Below, in pieces: positions 1 to 9,238 of a stretch of 12,150 nucleotides of DNA. The position numbers and the translations under genes were made by a program. The first letter of the stretch is position 1. Each line of letters begins with the position of its first letter. This DNA is from Saccoglossus kowalevskii (Eukaryota; Hemichordata; Enteropneusta; Harrimaniidae). The notes beneath the pieces were generated by a model. The model was not told where the DNA came from, did not search any database, and saw only the letters and a list, made by a program, of their open reading frames with translations. The stretch covers positions 4,345 through 16,494 of the forward strand of contig NW_003155308.1 in the NCBI RefSeq assembly GCF_000003605.2. The letters are read 5' to 3'.

Positions 1-2096
1 CTAGTGACTGGCTAATTGGGTCTTCTACACTGTCTGGTCGACTGACTTGACTAGTGACTGGCTGACTGCACTCTTCCAGAATGACTGGTCGACTGACTTG
101 ACTAGTTCGTGACTGGCTGACTGCACTCTTCTAGAATGACTGGTCGACTGACTTGACTAATGATTGGCCAGCTGGGATCTTCTACTATGTCTTGTCGATT
201 GACTTGACTCGTGACTGGTTAACTGGGGTCATCTACAATGTCTGGTCGATTGACTTGACTAATGACTGGCTAACTGAGGTCTTCTACTATGCCTTGTCGG
301 TTGACATGACTAGTGACTGGGTAACTGGAGTCTTCTACAATGTCTGGTCGATTGACTTGACTAGTGACTTGCTAACTTGAGTCTTCTAAAATGTCTGGTT
401 GATTGACATAACTAGTGACTGGCTGACTGGGCTCTTCTACCATGTCTGGTCGATTGACTTGACTAATGACTGGCTAACTGGGGTCATCTACCATGTCTGG
501 TCGATTGACTTCACTAATGACTGACTAACTGAGGTCTTCTACTATGTCTTGTTGATTAACTTTACTAGTGACTGACTGACTGAGCTCTCCTACTCTGTCT
601 TGTCGGTTGACATGACTAACAACTGGCTAACTGGGGTCTTTTACACTGTCTGGTCGATTGACTTGACTAATAACTGGCTAACTAGCTATGTCTTGTCGAT
701 TGACTCTACAAGTGACTGTCTAACTGGGGTCTTCTACTATGTCTTGTCGGTTGAAATGACTAATGACTGGCTAACTGGGGTCTTTTACTATCTCTGGTCG
801 ATTGACTTGACTAGCGACTGGCTAACTGGGTCTGATACACTGTCTGGTCGATTGACTTGACTAATAACTGGCTAGCTGGGGTCTTCTACTATGTCTGGTC
901 AACTGACTTGACTAGTGACTGGCTGACTGCACTCTTCTAGAAGTTTGGTCGATTGACTTGACTAGTGGCTGGCTAACTGGGGGTAGCTACAATGTCTTGT
1001 CGATTGGCACGACTAGTAACGGGATAAACGGGGTCTTCTACTATGTCTGGTCGATTTCCTTGACTAGTGACTTGCTGACTGGGGTTTTCTACTATGTCTG
1101 GTCGACTGACTTGACTAGTGACTGTCTAACTGGGGTCGTCTACTATGTCTTGTCGAATGACATGAACAAGTGACTGGCTGACTGAGGTCTTCGGCTGTCT
1201 GGTCGATTTTGACTTGACTAGTGACAAGTGACTGGCTAACTGGTGTCTTTTACTATGTATTGTGGATTGACTTGACTAGTAACTTGCTATCTAGTGTCTT
1301 CTACTATGTCTGGTCGATTGACTTTACTAGTGACTGGCTGACTGGGGTCTTCCACTATGTCTGGTCGATTGTCTTGACTAGTGACTGTTTAACTGGGGTT
1401 TTCTACTATGTCTGGTCGATTGACTTTACTAGTGACTGGCTAACTGAAGTCTTTTACAATGTCTGGTCCACGGACTTGATTAGTGCTTGGCTGACTGGGG
1501 TCTTCTACTATGTCTTGTCGATTGGCTTGACTAGTGAATGTCTAACTGCGCTCTTCTACTATGTCTGGTCGATTGACTAGACTAGTGACTGTTTAACAGG
1601 GTCTTATACAATGTCTGGTTGATTGACTTGACCAATTACTGGCTGTCCTGAGTCTTTTACTATGTCTGGTCGATTGACTTGACTAGTGACTGGCTGACTG
1701 GGGTCTTCTACTATGTCTTGTCGATTGACATGAACTAGTGACTGGCTAACTGGGGTCTTTTACTATGTCTGGTCGATTGACTTGACTAGTGACTGGCTAA
1801 CTGGGGTCTTCCACTATGTCTGGTCGATTGACTTGACTAGTGACTATTTAACTGGGGTCTTCTACTATGTCTGGTCGATTGAATTGACTAGTGACTGTCT
1901 AACTGGGTTCTTCCACTATGTCTTGTCGATTGACATGAACTAGTGACTGTCTAACTGGGGTCTTCCACTATGTCTGGTCGATTGACTTGACTAGTTACTG
2001 TTTAACTGGGGTCTTCTACTATGTCTGGTCGATTGACTTGACTAGTGACTGGCTAACTGGGGTCTTCCAATATGTCTGGTCGATTGACTTGACTAG
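1..2096. repeat. Minisatellite array, 51-bp unit, about 41 copies (left end outside window)
   Basis: The same 51-bp unit repeats head to tail from the first base to about 2096. A typical unit begins GGTCGATTGACTTGACTAGT and continues through GACTGGCTAACTGGGG and TCTTCTACTATGTCT. The unit is G+T-rich on the plus strand and contains internal TGACT-type sub-repeats plus an ACTAGT palindrome. Because 51 is 17 codons, one plus frame reads as a 17-residue repeat (TSDWLTGVFYYVWSIDL) and stays open for up to about 119 codons (1221-1580). Stops, one-base insertions (for example GACATGAACTAG near 1727 and 1932) and an 8-base insertion near 1209-1225 break it often, and no upstream gene structure is seen. 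I therefore treat it as noncoding satellite DNA. Copies in the right third (about 1680-2096) are more alike than those at the left, where a variant with CTGCACTCTTC occurs (about 65-135 and again near 927). The array stops abruptly at GACTAG (2091-2096). Confidence 0.95.
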
Positions 2097-5000
2097 GCTT
2101 ATTCATTTCTAAGAGTGGTTTATAACGGAATACAGTATTATATACATCCAAATATAGGTTAATTATTGATAACTAACTAATATATAATCGTGTTTTGTTA
2201 GTTATTTCTGGGACAACAACATTTCATTTGATCACTATATGGCATGAATTGACTCGTGATGCAGTATATCCCCGCTTTGCACGTGACAAAATCCATACCC
2301 ACCAATTGTCAGAAATATACCTTGACGTTCTGTCATATTACATATTCCCATGCTACTGAGAAATTGTTCGAAATATGGTGACGCTATGGAGATATCGAAA
2401 TATCGATCTGCGGTCTATGGCACTCAATGTTCCTGGTGCCAGTTTCCAATGAAATACTGACTCATTCGAGTGGGATGGACAATATTCGAATACAATTTAT
2501 TTTAGTTAATTGTAAATACAAGTATATTTCACAAAATAGTAATTAAACTGCCTAGTTTTACATTACTGTGTATCTAGAACATATCATTTGAAAATCAAAA
2601 TATGTCAATCGATATCAAACGACCTGCAGTATTGTTTTATGCACCACACAGTGAAGTATTTCGATTTTAGTCAACAAAAGATTATGGACATACAAATTAA
2701 AGCGATGCGATGAAAAAAAGCGATGAAAATGCTACAGGCATATTGAAAAAATGATGTCATAGATAACTGTGCATTCCCTTCTCAGAATACTGTATTCACT
2801 ACTTTAATGTATTGTACCCAAATTATACTATCTAACTGCAAACGGGACGACTGTAATAACGTATTGGTCGCATGTGCCTTCCGTGATAGAACTTTGTGAT
2901 GTGGTATTTCAAACCAAAGAAGTGTCTATAACAAACAAAATGCTAAATTAAGTATTCTTGTTTGCAATGCGATTGGTACGATTGAATTCATCTCCATTGA
3001 CGATATGTAAAATTGCATGTTTTCGTCCATATTGCTTCCTTAAAGTGCATTAGATGAAGATATTGTATCAGGTAAATTGAACATTGCACTATTTTGCTTG
3101 CAGTTAGAACTAAAATGACTGTGTGCTGTTAATGTGATTAAACGTTGAAATACAGGGTAATTGTAGCTCATGTTTTGGGGATGAAATTAACACCATCAAA
3201 GTAAATGCATTCAATAATTTTTAAATGCGGTTAGTTTGATATTTATTTTAGAAGACCGTTACTATAACGTTGGACGAAAGATGCATTGAAACTGATTTAC
3301 TCTGTGGCATACAAGATACATCAGTGAAGTAGAACGATGTTTTCAAATCCCATTCCGACAGACAATACCGAAGGACTTAAATTGATGAGGGAATGAGGTA
3401 TTATGTATGAAATTGAATGAACGCATGTTATATATTATAGTATATTCTGAGTACTTTGTATATCTTTATGTCATAGCGAAATAGCCTCCCCTAAGCCCCG
3501 TTTCCTGTTGACGCCTGCACAACTACGTGAAAGGGAAATACGCTTGCTCTGGTCGAGTCGTATCAATTCAAATCAATGACTCTTATTGTGTCGCAGAAAT
3601 GTTGTTAGATATGTAAATATGTAACGAGTGTTCTAAAACATGTGCAAAAGGTTTTCAATTATATTTTTAACACTCCAGTTACATTTAATATATATCACTA
3701 CACTACACAAAACTACGGTTAGTGAGCATGCCATAACATGATATAAAACCGAAAATGACAATAATCATGTCAATGGTGAACTGATTTTCCGCGAATATTT
3801 TCTCTTTACAAAAATAGGAACTCGCGCCCATCGTACAATTCAGAACTGGAACAACTAAATTCAACTAAAATTGTCGACAACATATATCAGAGTCAGCTTC
3901 CGCCATTAAATTGGAGTTTTGAAGCAATGGTGTTAACTACCCTATGGACATTGACGATTACCTGCAGAAATAACAATGTATACACACCCTAATACTCGAT
4001 GGTCAGTGTCATATTAAGGCGATTATTCGTAAATACAAACATCTGCAATTACGTCGATAGAAAGCACGAACATCGAAACATTACTAAGTGATAATATTTC
4101 ACGTTTTTAAACGTGACCAGTTGGAATTATAATTTTTTAAGCGAACTTACCCAGCTGTCGTACGTAATGCCATACAAAATAGTCTTTCCCAACGTCGTCA
4201 GATAACCTGTATCGAGCTGTGTGTAAGTTGACGACCTGATATCTCTGAACGTATGTTATTTAGTGTAACGCATGGCTTTCGGACCGACAAACACTTTTAA
4301 CCATTGACAATTTGCCAGACAATGTGTTACCATGGTTTCACAGAATACTTGTACACTTCATTGTTGCAATACTTCAAATAGACGTATAGATGGCAGTAAC
4401 AGCTTTCTATAAAAACATCAAATAAAGGTAGAGTGAAAAAACACGTTACTAACTCAGATAACAATAGCTGTGTTTCTTGTGCCCAACTGCAAATGTTTAA
4501 AAAATAGTGTAATTTGGTTTTATCTGCGTTGTGTCTAAACATGTGTACGTGTCAAGTACCGTCACACTACATCAATTATATTGCAAAAAAAATATAATAT
4601 GTATGTAAACAAAATATTATGTAAATAAAATTCCATATTGACCAAATAGCACTCATGGGTATTAATGTATGACCCTGAAAGATTAACCAGGATTGACTCA
4701 TTCCACCTAAAAATCAATCAAATTGCGTGGACAGTCATGCATTTATTTGCCACACACTGAGGATTAAAACCACAATACTTTGATTGCCGAATATCCACAA
4801 ATAACGATGTGGAGTAGTATACACACACCTGCGCATTAAAATGAAACACTACTCATTTGAAAGTTGTAATACGATATGATCGTTATCACTATGCAATTTG
4901 GTGTCCGCGTGACGGAGGACTGGTAACTTGATATCACAGAATGATATACAGCGTACATATCACTACAATTTGTAACCCGCTAAATTACACTATACAATTA

Positions 5001-6118
5001 ATATGCTGGTTATCTAGATGGCACCGTAATATTGATTGGGGTCTGTGCCTCAGTCAATACACTGTGAATATTATATTCCCCGTAATGGTATTACAATATT
5101 ACAGTTATTGAGAATCGCGAATCAACGAATCGGTGACGAATTGTTATCACAAATAACAAAATGACTATGTTATTTCAAGTCCATCTTTTCGAACTATCTT
5201 TCAAGTTTGGCTTAAAAAAAAAATAATAGACTTAACTCAGAAATAATCTTTCAAAAGTTTTTCTTTTCAATTTGCCGGGGTTGTTAGTCTGCCGCTCGAA
5301 TTCCGAGCTTTCAGTTTCAAATTCATCTATCTGTTCATGTAGACCGTGTTTTCCTGTTACGCCGTTCAAGCCGTGGTCGGTATCAAGTAATTGTCAATCA
5401 TTATAGAAAAAAAATTGTTATCCAATACATGTTGTTTTATTAACAAGATGGAATCACTAATGGGTACATTTTTAAATTTCATCTTTTTCTCGATTTCCAA
5501 TAAGTTATGGTCAATTCATTGCTTATAATATGAACGTTCATTTCTAAGGATTGATGTTTTTGTTGCACGTTAAAGTGTTTTTTTCTCCCGAGTTTAGCTA
5601 TCGAAGCCTTTCATATTTGATAGTTATATAACAGTCGAGCAATATGTTTGAGGTTGTTTTTGTGATATAAATTATGAACGATATAAATTGTAACTACGAT
5701 ATATATTTACTTCATATATGCTTTGTTTTAATTGTGTATTCATAGCTGAAACATTATTGGACGACTCTCATCTGTAAAGCGTGTTTATATGTATGTCGCA
5801 CGCCGGATGCACTCAATGTTATTCATGCCTCGGCTTCCCACATTAACTTACGAGTTTTATTAAAAAGTGTGACTGAATTCCAACTTCGTCAATGCCGGAC
5901 ACATATGCCATTCTCTTTCTAACTGTAAAATTAATGAAATGAACACAGTCGCCTAACGAGAGCGTGCACAAGTCTGCCATTTCGTTTAGTTTGTTTACCC
6001 TGTGTGATGTGCCAGGGGGAAGTACATCAGTTTGGATCGCGCATTGTTAAACTTTACATACGAGACGAAATGAAAATGATCACTGCTAAACTGGTGACTT
6101 CGAAACTTGGCAATGTTT
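2097..6118. other. AT-rich intergenic region without a supported gene
   Basis: About 4 kb of AT-rich, single-copy-looking DNA between the two minisatellites. The longest open frame is 71 codons (4327-4542, minus strand). It has no domain, signal peptide or low-complexity pattern that I recognise, and is the kind of frame expected by chance. I found no tRNA cloverleaf, convincing splice-linked exons, LTR or terminal inverted repeats. Small local patterns exist: an 18-bp palindrome (4099-4116), an imperfect GATATAAATT triplication (5664-5705), short A/T runs (for example 5213-5221) and a more GC-rich patch at about 3485-3560. A regulatory role, an intron, or an old unrecognisable transposon cannot be excluded by eye. 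Confidence 0.7.
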
Positions 6119-7172
6119 CATATCATGTAGAGCATTTATATATTATGTAGTGCATTTATCATATTATGTAGTGCATTTATATATTATGTAGTGCATTTAT
6201 CATACTATGTAAAGCATTTAACATATTATGTAGAACATTTATCATATTATGTAGTGCATCTATCATAGTATGTAGTGCATTCACCGTATTATGTGGTGCA
6301 TTTATCATATTATGTGGTGCATTTATCATAGTATGTAGTGCATTCACCGTATTATGTGGTGCATTTATCATAGTATGTAGTGCATGAGTACCATGTTATG
6401 TATTGCATTCACCGTAATATGTAGTGCATCTATCATAGTATGTAGTGCATTCACCGTATTATGTGGTGCATTTATCATATTATGTATTTCATTCACCGTA
6501 TGATGTGGTGCATTTATCATAGTATGTAGTTCATTCACCGTATTATGTGGTGCATTCACCATATTATGTATTGCATTCACTGTATGATGTGGTGCATTTA
6601 TCATAGTATGTAGTGCATGAGTACCATGTTATGTAGTGCATTTCCCGTAATATGTAATGCATTTACCATGCTATATAGTAGATTTATCATGTTGTGTAGT
6701 GCGTTTACCATATTATGTAGTGCATTTGCCATGTTATTTTGTGCATTTACCTTGTAGTGTAGTGCATTTATCATGTTATGTAGTGCATTTACCATGTTAT
6801 GCAGTGCATTTTTTATATTATGTAGTGCATGTACCATATTATGTGGTGCATTTACCATATTATGTGGTGCATGTACCATATTATGTGGTGCATTTACCAT
6901 ATTATGTAGTGCATGTACCATATTATGTGGTGCATGTATCATATTATGTAGTGCATGTAACATATTATGTGGTGCATGTACCATATTATGTGGTGCATGT
7001 ACCATATTATGTGGTGCATTTACCATATTATGTGGTGCATGTACCGTATTATGTGGTGCATGTACCATATTATGTGGTGCATGTACCATATTATGTGGTG
7101 CATTTACCATATTATGTGGTGCATTTACCATATTATGTGGTGCATGTACCATATTATGTGGTGCATGTATCA
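6119..7172. repeat. Minisatellite array, 21-bp unit, about 50 copies
   Basis: The 21-bp unit ATTATGTGGTGCATTTACCA+T (alternative ...GCATGTACCAT) is repeated head to tail. Three zones are visible. The first, about 6119-6240, is of GTAGTGCATTTATCATATTAT type. The second, about 6240-6660, alternates CATAGTATGTAGTGCATTCA and CGTATTATGTGGTGCATTTAT types, giving a 42-bp dimer and larger duplications. The third, about 6820-7172, is a nearly uniform block. The unit is 7 codons, so several frames are open at once: all three plus frames across 6967-7172, and one minus frame across 6601-7173 reading as MVHAPHN repeats with a Met in each unit. The open frames follow from unit length and the absence of stops, not from evident selection, so no CDS is called. 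Two 2-bp insertions (GCATGAGTACC at 6382 and 6615) shift the minus frame. Confidence 0.95.
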
Positions 7173-7855
7173 ATCGCCTTAGCCTATTGTCATATGACGT
7201 TCTAACGTAATTAGGACGTCATCTTGCTTACTTCAGTTTGACATTGGCTGTGTTGGCTCATTGGCAAAGATAAGTTCGAAAATGAGTGTTCGTTTTGGAT
7301 ATTTATTTTCGTATCCTATGGCAATCTGTCCATTGTACAATAACAAAACCGAACAAGTGTGAAAGTATGAAGGACTCAAATAGTTTATAATATTCACAAT
7401 ATTAAATAGATTTTAACTAATATACGTTATAACGTTAATGTGAAATTAAGTCAATATTTATTTTTTCGAATAAGATAATATTCACATTTACATTCTTCTC
7501 TGTACTGGTTAAAAAAACAAATGAATTAACTAGTTGTCTTTCACATCTTTTGAATCGACCCAGGTGCAATCACGTAGTTTTCTTTTAGATAAATACATTA
7601 TATAAATACAATATATGTTTCTCAGTTCAAGATTGTGTTGAGAAACTCATATGTGGAATCATTTTCATACAGAACACAAATATTTTCAAAATCCCCCAAA
7701 CAAAATAAAAATTTACCATGTCAGAGTACAGAATTCGCTTTTTCAATTAAATAAATAAATTATGCGTCATCAGCGTCGTCACGTCATGTAGTCACATCGG
7801 CTCCTCAAGAAACTTTTGCTAATCTACATCATTTTCAACTACAATTGTCACTAAT
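7173..7855. other. Noncoding stretch between the 21-bp array and the LINE ORF1
   Basis: AT-rich sequence with no open frame of note, no tandem repeat and no RNA gene that I can recognise. Composition becomes less AT-rich from about 7762 (CATCAGCGTCGTCACGTCAT), about 95 bp before the ORF1 Met. This could mark the 5' untranslated region of the LINE, but no element boundary or target duplication can be placed by eye. Confidence 0.5.
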
Positions 7856-8184
7856 ATGAAGTGCATTGACTGCGAGAGTAAAAAGAATGTACGTTTATGC
7901 CAGGATGGCTTGGAATTATGTGCAAAATGCGTAGCAAAACGGTTCCCAAGATTGAGTGACCGACTCGAGAACAAAGCTAAGATGGCTGACAAAGGTATTT
8001 AGGAAAGGCTTGACATTCTTTGTCACAAGGTGGGTAAGTTGTCTTCATTGCCATCACCTATAAAAGAGCTGAAAGAATCTATGAATTTTTTAAATGCATT
8101 CTTTGAAAATTACAAGAAACGCATTGAAGACCTGGAGTCAGAAAATAAAGAATTACGCATGAAATTAGTGTCAATGGAGAGACG

Positions 8185-8194
8185 TTTTGACAAG
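8185..8194. repeat. Left copy of putative target-site duplication
   Basis: TTTTGACAAG, directly outside the left inverted repeat. It encodes the ORF1 residues F-D-K that continue in frame after the insertion. The right counterpart is at 8517-8526. Confidence 0.6.
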
Positions 8195-8225
8195 GTTGTC
8201 TAAAAACCCAGAACCGGAACGTGAA
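8195..8225 (+). repeat. Left terminal inverted repeat of the 322-bp element
   Basis: Thirty-one bases from GTTGTC to CGTGAA. They pair with the right terminal repeat with two mismatches over the first 25 positions. The left copy lacks a 6-base TAGGAA segment present at the right. Confidence 0.85.
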
Positions 8226-8479
8226 ATTAAAAATATTTCGACATACTGGTTGTTTAATATAAAGTGATATTGCATTAATGGACTTAGTTTGGATATTAAT
8301 AATATTATTTATTTTATTATAATTGCTATTTGTATTTGTGTCTGCACTCATTCTAATAATGTGGATGAAATAAAAGACAGAAAGCGCATGTTTACGACGT
8401 TTCCGCCTGAGGGCGCACTTCAAGTCTTGGGTCGATGTTTTACACTTAAGTCCTGTGACGTCCTTGTTTCTTCTAAATA

Positions 8480-8516
8480 TTCACGTTCCTATTCCGGTTC
8501 CGGGTTTTTGGACAAC
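8480..8516 (-). repeat. Right terminal inverted repeat of the 322-bp element
   Basis: Thirty-seven bases ending in GGGTTTTTGGACAAC, the reverse complement of the left end. The six extra bases relative to the left repeat look like a small tandem duplication (GGAATAGGAA on the minus strand). Confidence 0.85.
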
Positions 8517-8526
8517 TTTTAGACAA
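8517..8526. repeat. Right copy of putative target-site duplication
   Basis: TTTTAGACAA, directly outside the right inverted repeat. It differs from the left copy by one inserted A and the last base. It also resembles the outermost bases of the inverted repeat itself (TTTTTAGACAAC), so slippage between the two is possible. Confidence 0.55.
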
Positions 8527-9030
8527 AACAAAAAAACACATAGAAACTATAAATCAATACTCCCATAGTAACAACTTGGAAATACATGGTGTACCAGTGT
8601 TAGAAGATGAAGACACCGACAATATTGTCGTAACAATTGCGCAGAAACGGCAGGTATTCCCGTTTCGAATACAGATAACGATATTAGTCACAGGCTCCCA
8701 TTGAAACAAGGACAACATGTTCCTGCACTAATTCTAAGATTTTCAAGGCGTTGTGTCCGAAATAATTTATATAAGGCAAAGAAGAAAATTACGTAACAAA
8801 ACCACGTCACATGTCAACATACCAGAACGACGAGGATCACACTATCGCATTTACATTAACGAACAACTCATTGAATAGAATAGGAAATCATTTCACGATG
8901 CAAATATGACAAAAAAAGCAGAAAAATGGAAATTCATACGGATCCAAAACGGCCAAATATTTACGAGGAAAGACCAAGAAGCTCCCATGATGTTCAACGT
9001 ATTATATAAAGTCCATAGATATAACAATAT

Positions 9031-9070
9031 TGTAAGAGAAATATTTGAGTAGTTCAGGGACTGTCTCTCA
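9031..9070 (-). repeat. Isolated copy of the last 40 bp of the gypsy LTR
   Basis: This 40-bp segment (TGTAAGAGAAATATTTGAGT onward) recurs at 9239-9278 with one T/C difference. At 9239 it is the outer end of a complete LTR. Here it stands alone, with LINE ORF1 sequence to its left and leader sequence to its right. This fits the remnant of an outer LTR left after a deletion. Confidence 0.75.
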
Positions 9071-9219
9071 ACAAAACACCGTGACGTCGACCAATATCAA
9101 AAGAACGTCAGTTTCTAGGTTCGTATCATTACGGGAATTTATCGGTGACAAAGTCGTTAAACAAAGATTCGGTAGCATGAACTGAAAACCAAAAACTGAA
9201 AACTCACCAGACATCAATC
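9071..9219 (-). other. Gypsy 5' leader remnant
   Basis: On the minus strand this follows the primer-binding site and begins GATTGATGTCTGGTGAG. It has no counterpart in the LTR. A minus frame runs through it (part of 9068-9301) but crosses the LTR and primer-binding site, so it is not a gene. It ends where the isolated LTR end begins, the inferred deletion junction. Confidence 0.6.
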
Positions 9220-9237
9220 CCGCCTTCGCTGCCACCA
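9220..9237 (-). promoter_or_regulatory. Primer-binding site, probably for tRNA-Leu
   Basis: On the minus strand TGGTGGCAGCGAAGGCGG lies one base past the LTR terminal ACA. Its complement ends in CGCTGCCACCA, which carries the CCA end of a tRNA and resembles the acceptor end of animal tRNA-Leu. Minus-strand DNA synthesis would start here. The tRNA identity rests on memory of tRNA-Leu ends, and the inner bases may not match. Confidence 0.7.
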
Positions 9238-9238
9238 A

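Larger units (their letters stand above)
8195..8516. mobile_element. 322-bp non-autonomous inverted-repeat DNA transposon (MITE-like)
   Basis: The left end GTTGTCTAAAAACCCAGAAC and the reverse complement of the right end, GTTGTCCAAAAACCCGGAAC, match closely. The match continues to CGTGAA, with one 6-base indel. The flanks are an imperfect duplication, TTTTGACAAG and TTTTAGACAA. The element lies exactly where the ORF1 coding sequence breaks; omitting it plus one flank copy makes the coiled coil run in frame into the RRM-type motif. The interior (8226-8479) is AT-rich at the left and holds no transposase, so it depends on enzymes encoded elsewhere. A target duplication of about 9-10 bp is compatible with Mutator-like elements, but superfamily cannot be fixed from one copy. 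Two overlapping frames (8079-8423 minus, 8289-8522 plus) are chance frames. Confidence 0.85.
7856..9030 (+). pseudogene. Decayed LINE (L1-like non-LTR retrotransposon) ORF1, split by a DNA transposon
   Basis: The product would be the RNA-binding chaperone-type protein encoded by the first ORF of a non-LTR retrotransposon. Starting at the ATG at 7856, codons 1-25 carry a Cys-rich cluster (C3, C6, C15, C22, C25; CX2C...CX2C) that may bind zinc. A coiled coil follows at about codons 85-112, with regular a/d heptads IEDLESENKELRMKL. The frame is then interrupted by an inverted-repeat transposon. It resumes at 8522 with QYSHSNNLEIHGVP, which resembles the RRM-type motif of L1 ORF1p, and about 8841-8985 holds the C-terminal domain, including NGQIFTRKD. 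Damage seen: in-frame TAG at 8000 and TAG at 8876, a one-base loss near 8640, a one-base gain near 8788, and the 8195-8516 insertion. Without the insert the ancestral length is about 285 residues, usual for ORF1. The C-terminus meets the gypsy LTR end at 9031; the stop at 9050-9052 lies within LTR sequence. No ORF2 (endonuclease/reverse transcriptase) is visible; it may lie beyond the gypsy insertion or be lost. Confidence 0.85.

Noticed and set aside
4099-4116. 18-bp palindrome TCACGTTT-TT-AAACGTGA
   Set aside because: One such 8-bp-arm hairpin is about what chance gives in 12 kb, and nothing nearby gives it a role.
4327-4542. 71-codon open frame on the minus strand in the AT-rich spacer
   Set aside because: No recognisable domain, no supporting signals, and of chance length for a 4-kb noncoding stretch.
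5026-5102. Short inverted repeat GTAATATTG / CAATATTAC with a 59-base gap
   Set aside because: Nine-base arms in AT-rich DNA, no target duplication and no conserved ends.
5664-5705. Three GATATAAATT-like copies spaced 16-18 bases
   Set aside because: Too short and too AT-rich to separate from chance.
6119-7172. CRISPR-like array
   Set aside because: Units are contiguous with no unique spacers, and the context is eukaryotic.
6601-7205. Long repeat open frames on both strands (190, 182 and 145 codons)
   Set aside because: They follow from a 21-bp unit lacking stops; there is no promoter or unique flanking coding sequence. Abutting minus frames that overlap by four bases come from 2-bp insertions, not translational coupling.
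8079-8522. Open frames of 114 (minus) and 77 (plus) codons
   Set aside because: Both lie in or across the inverted-repeat transposon and cut through the ORF1 coding sequence on the other strand or frame.
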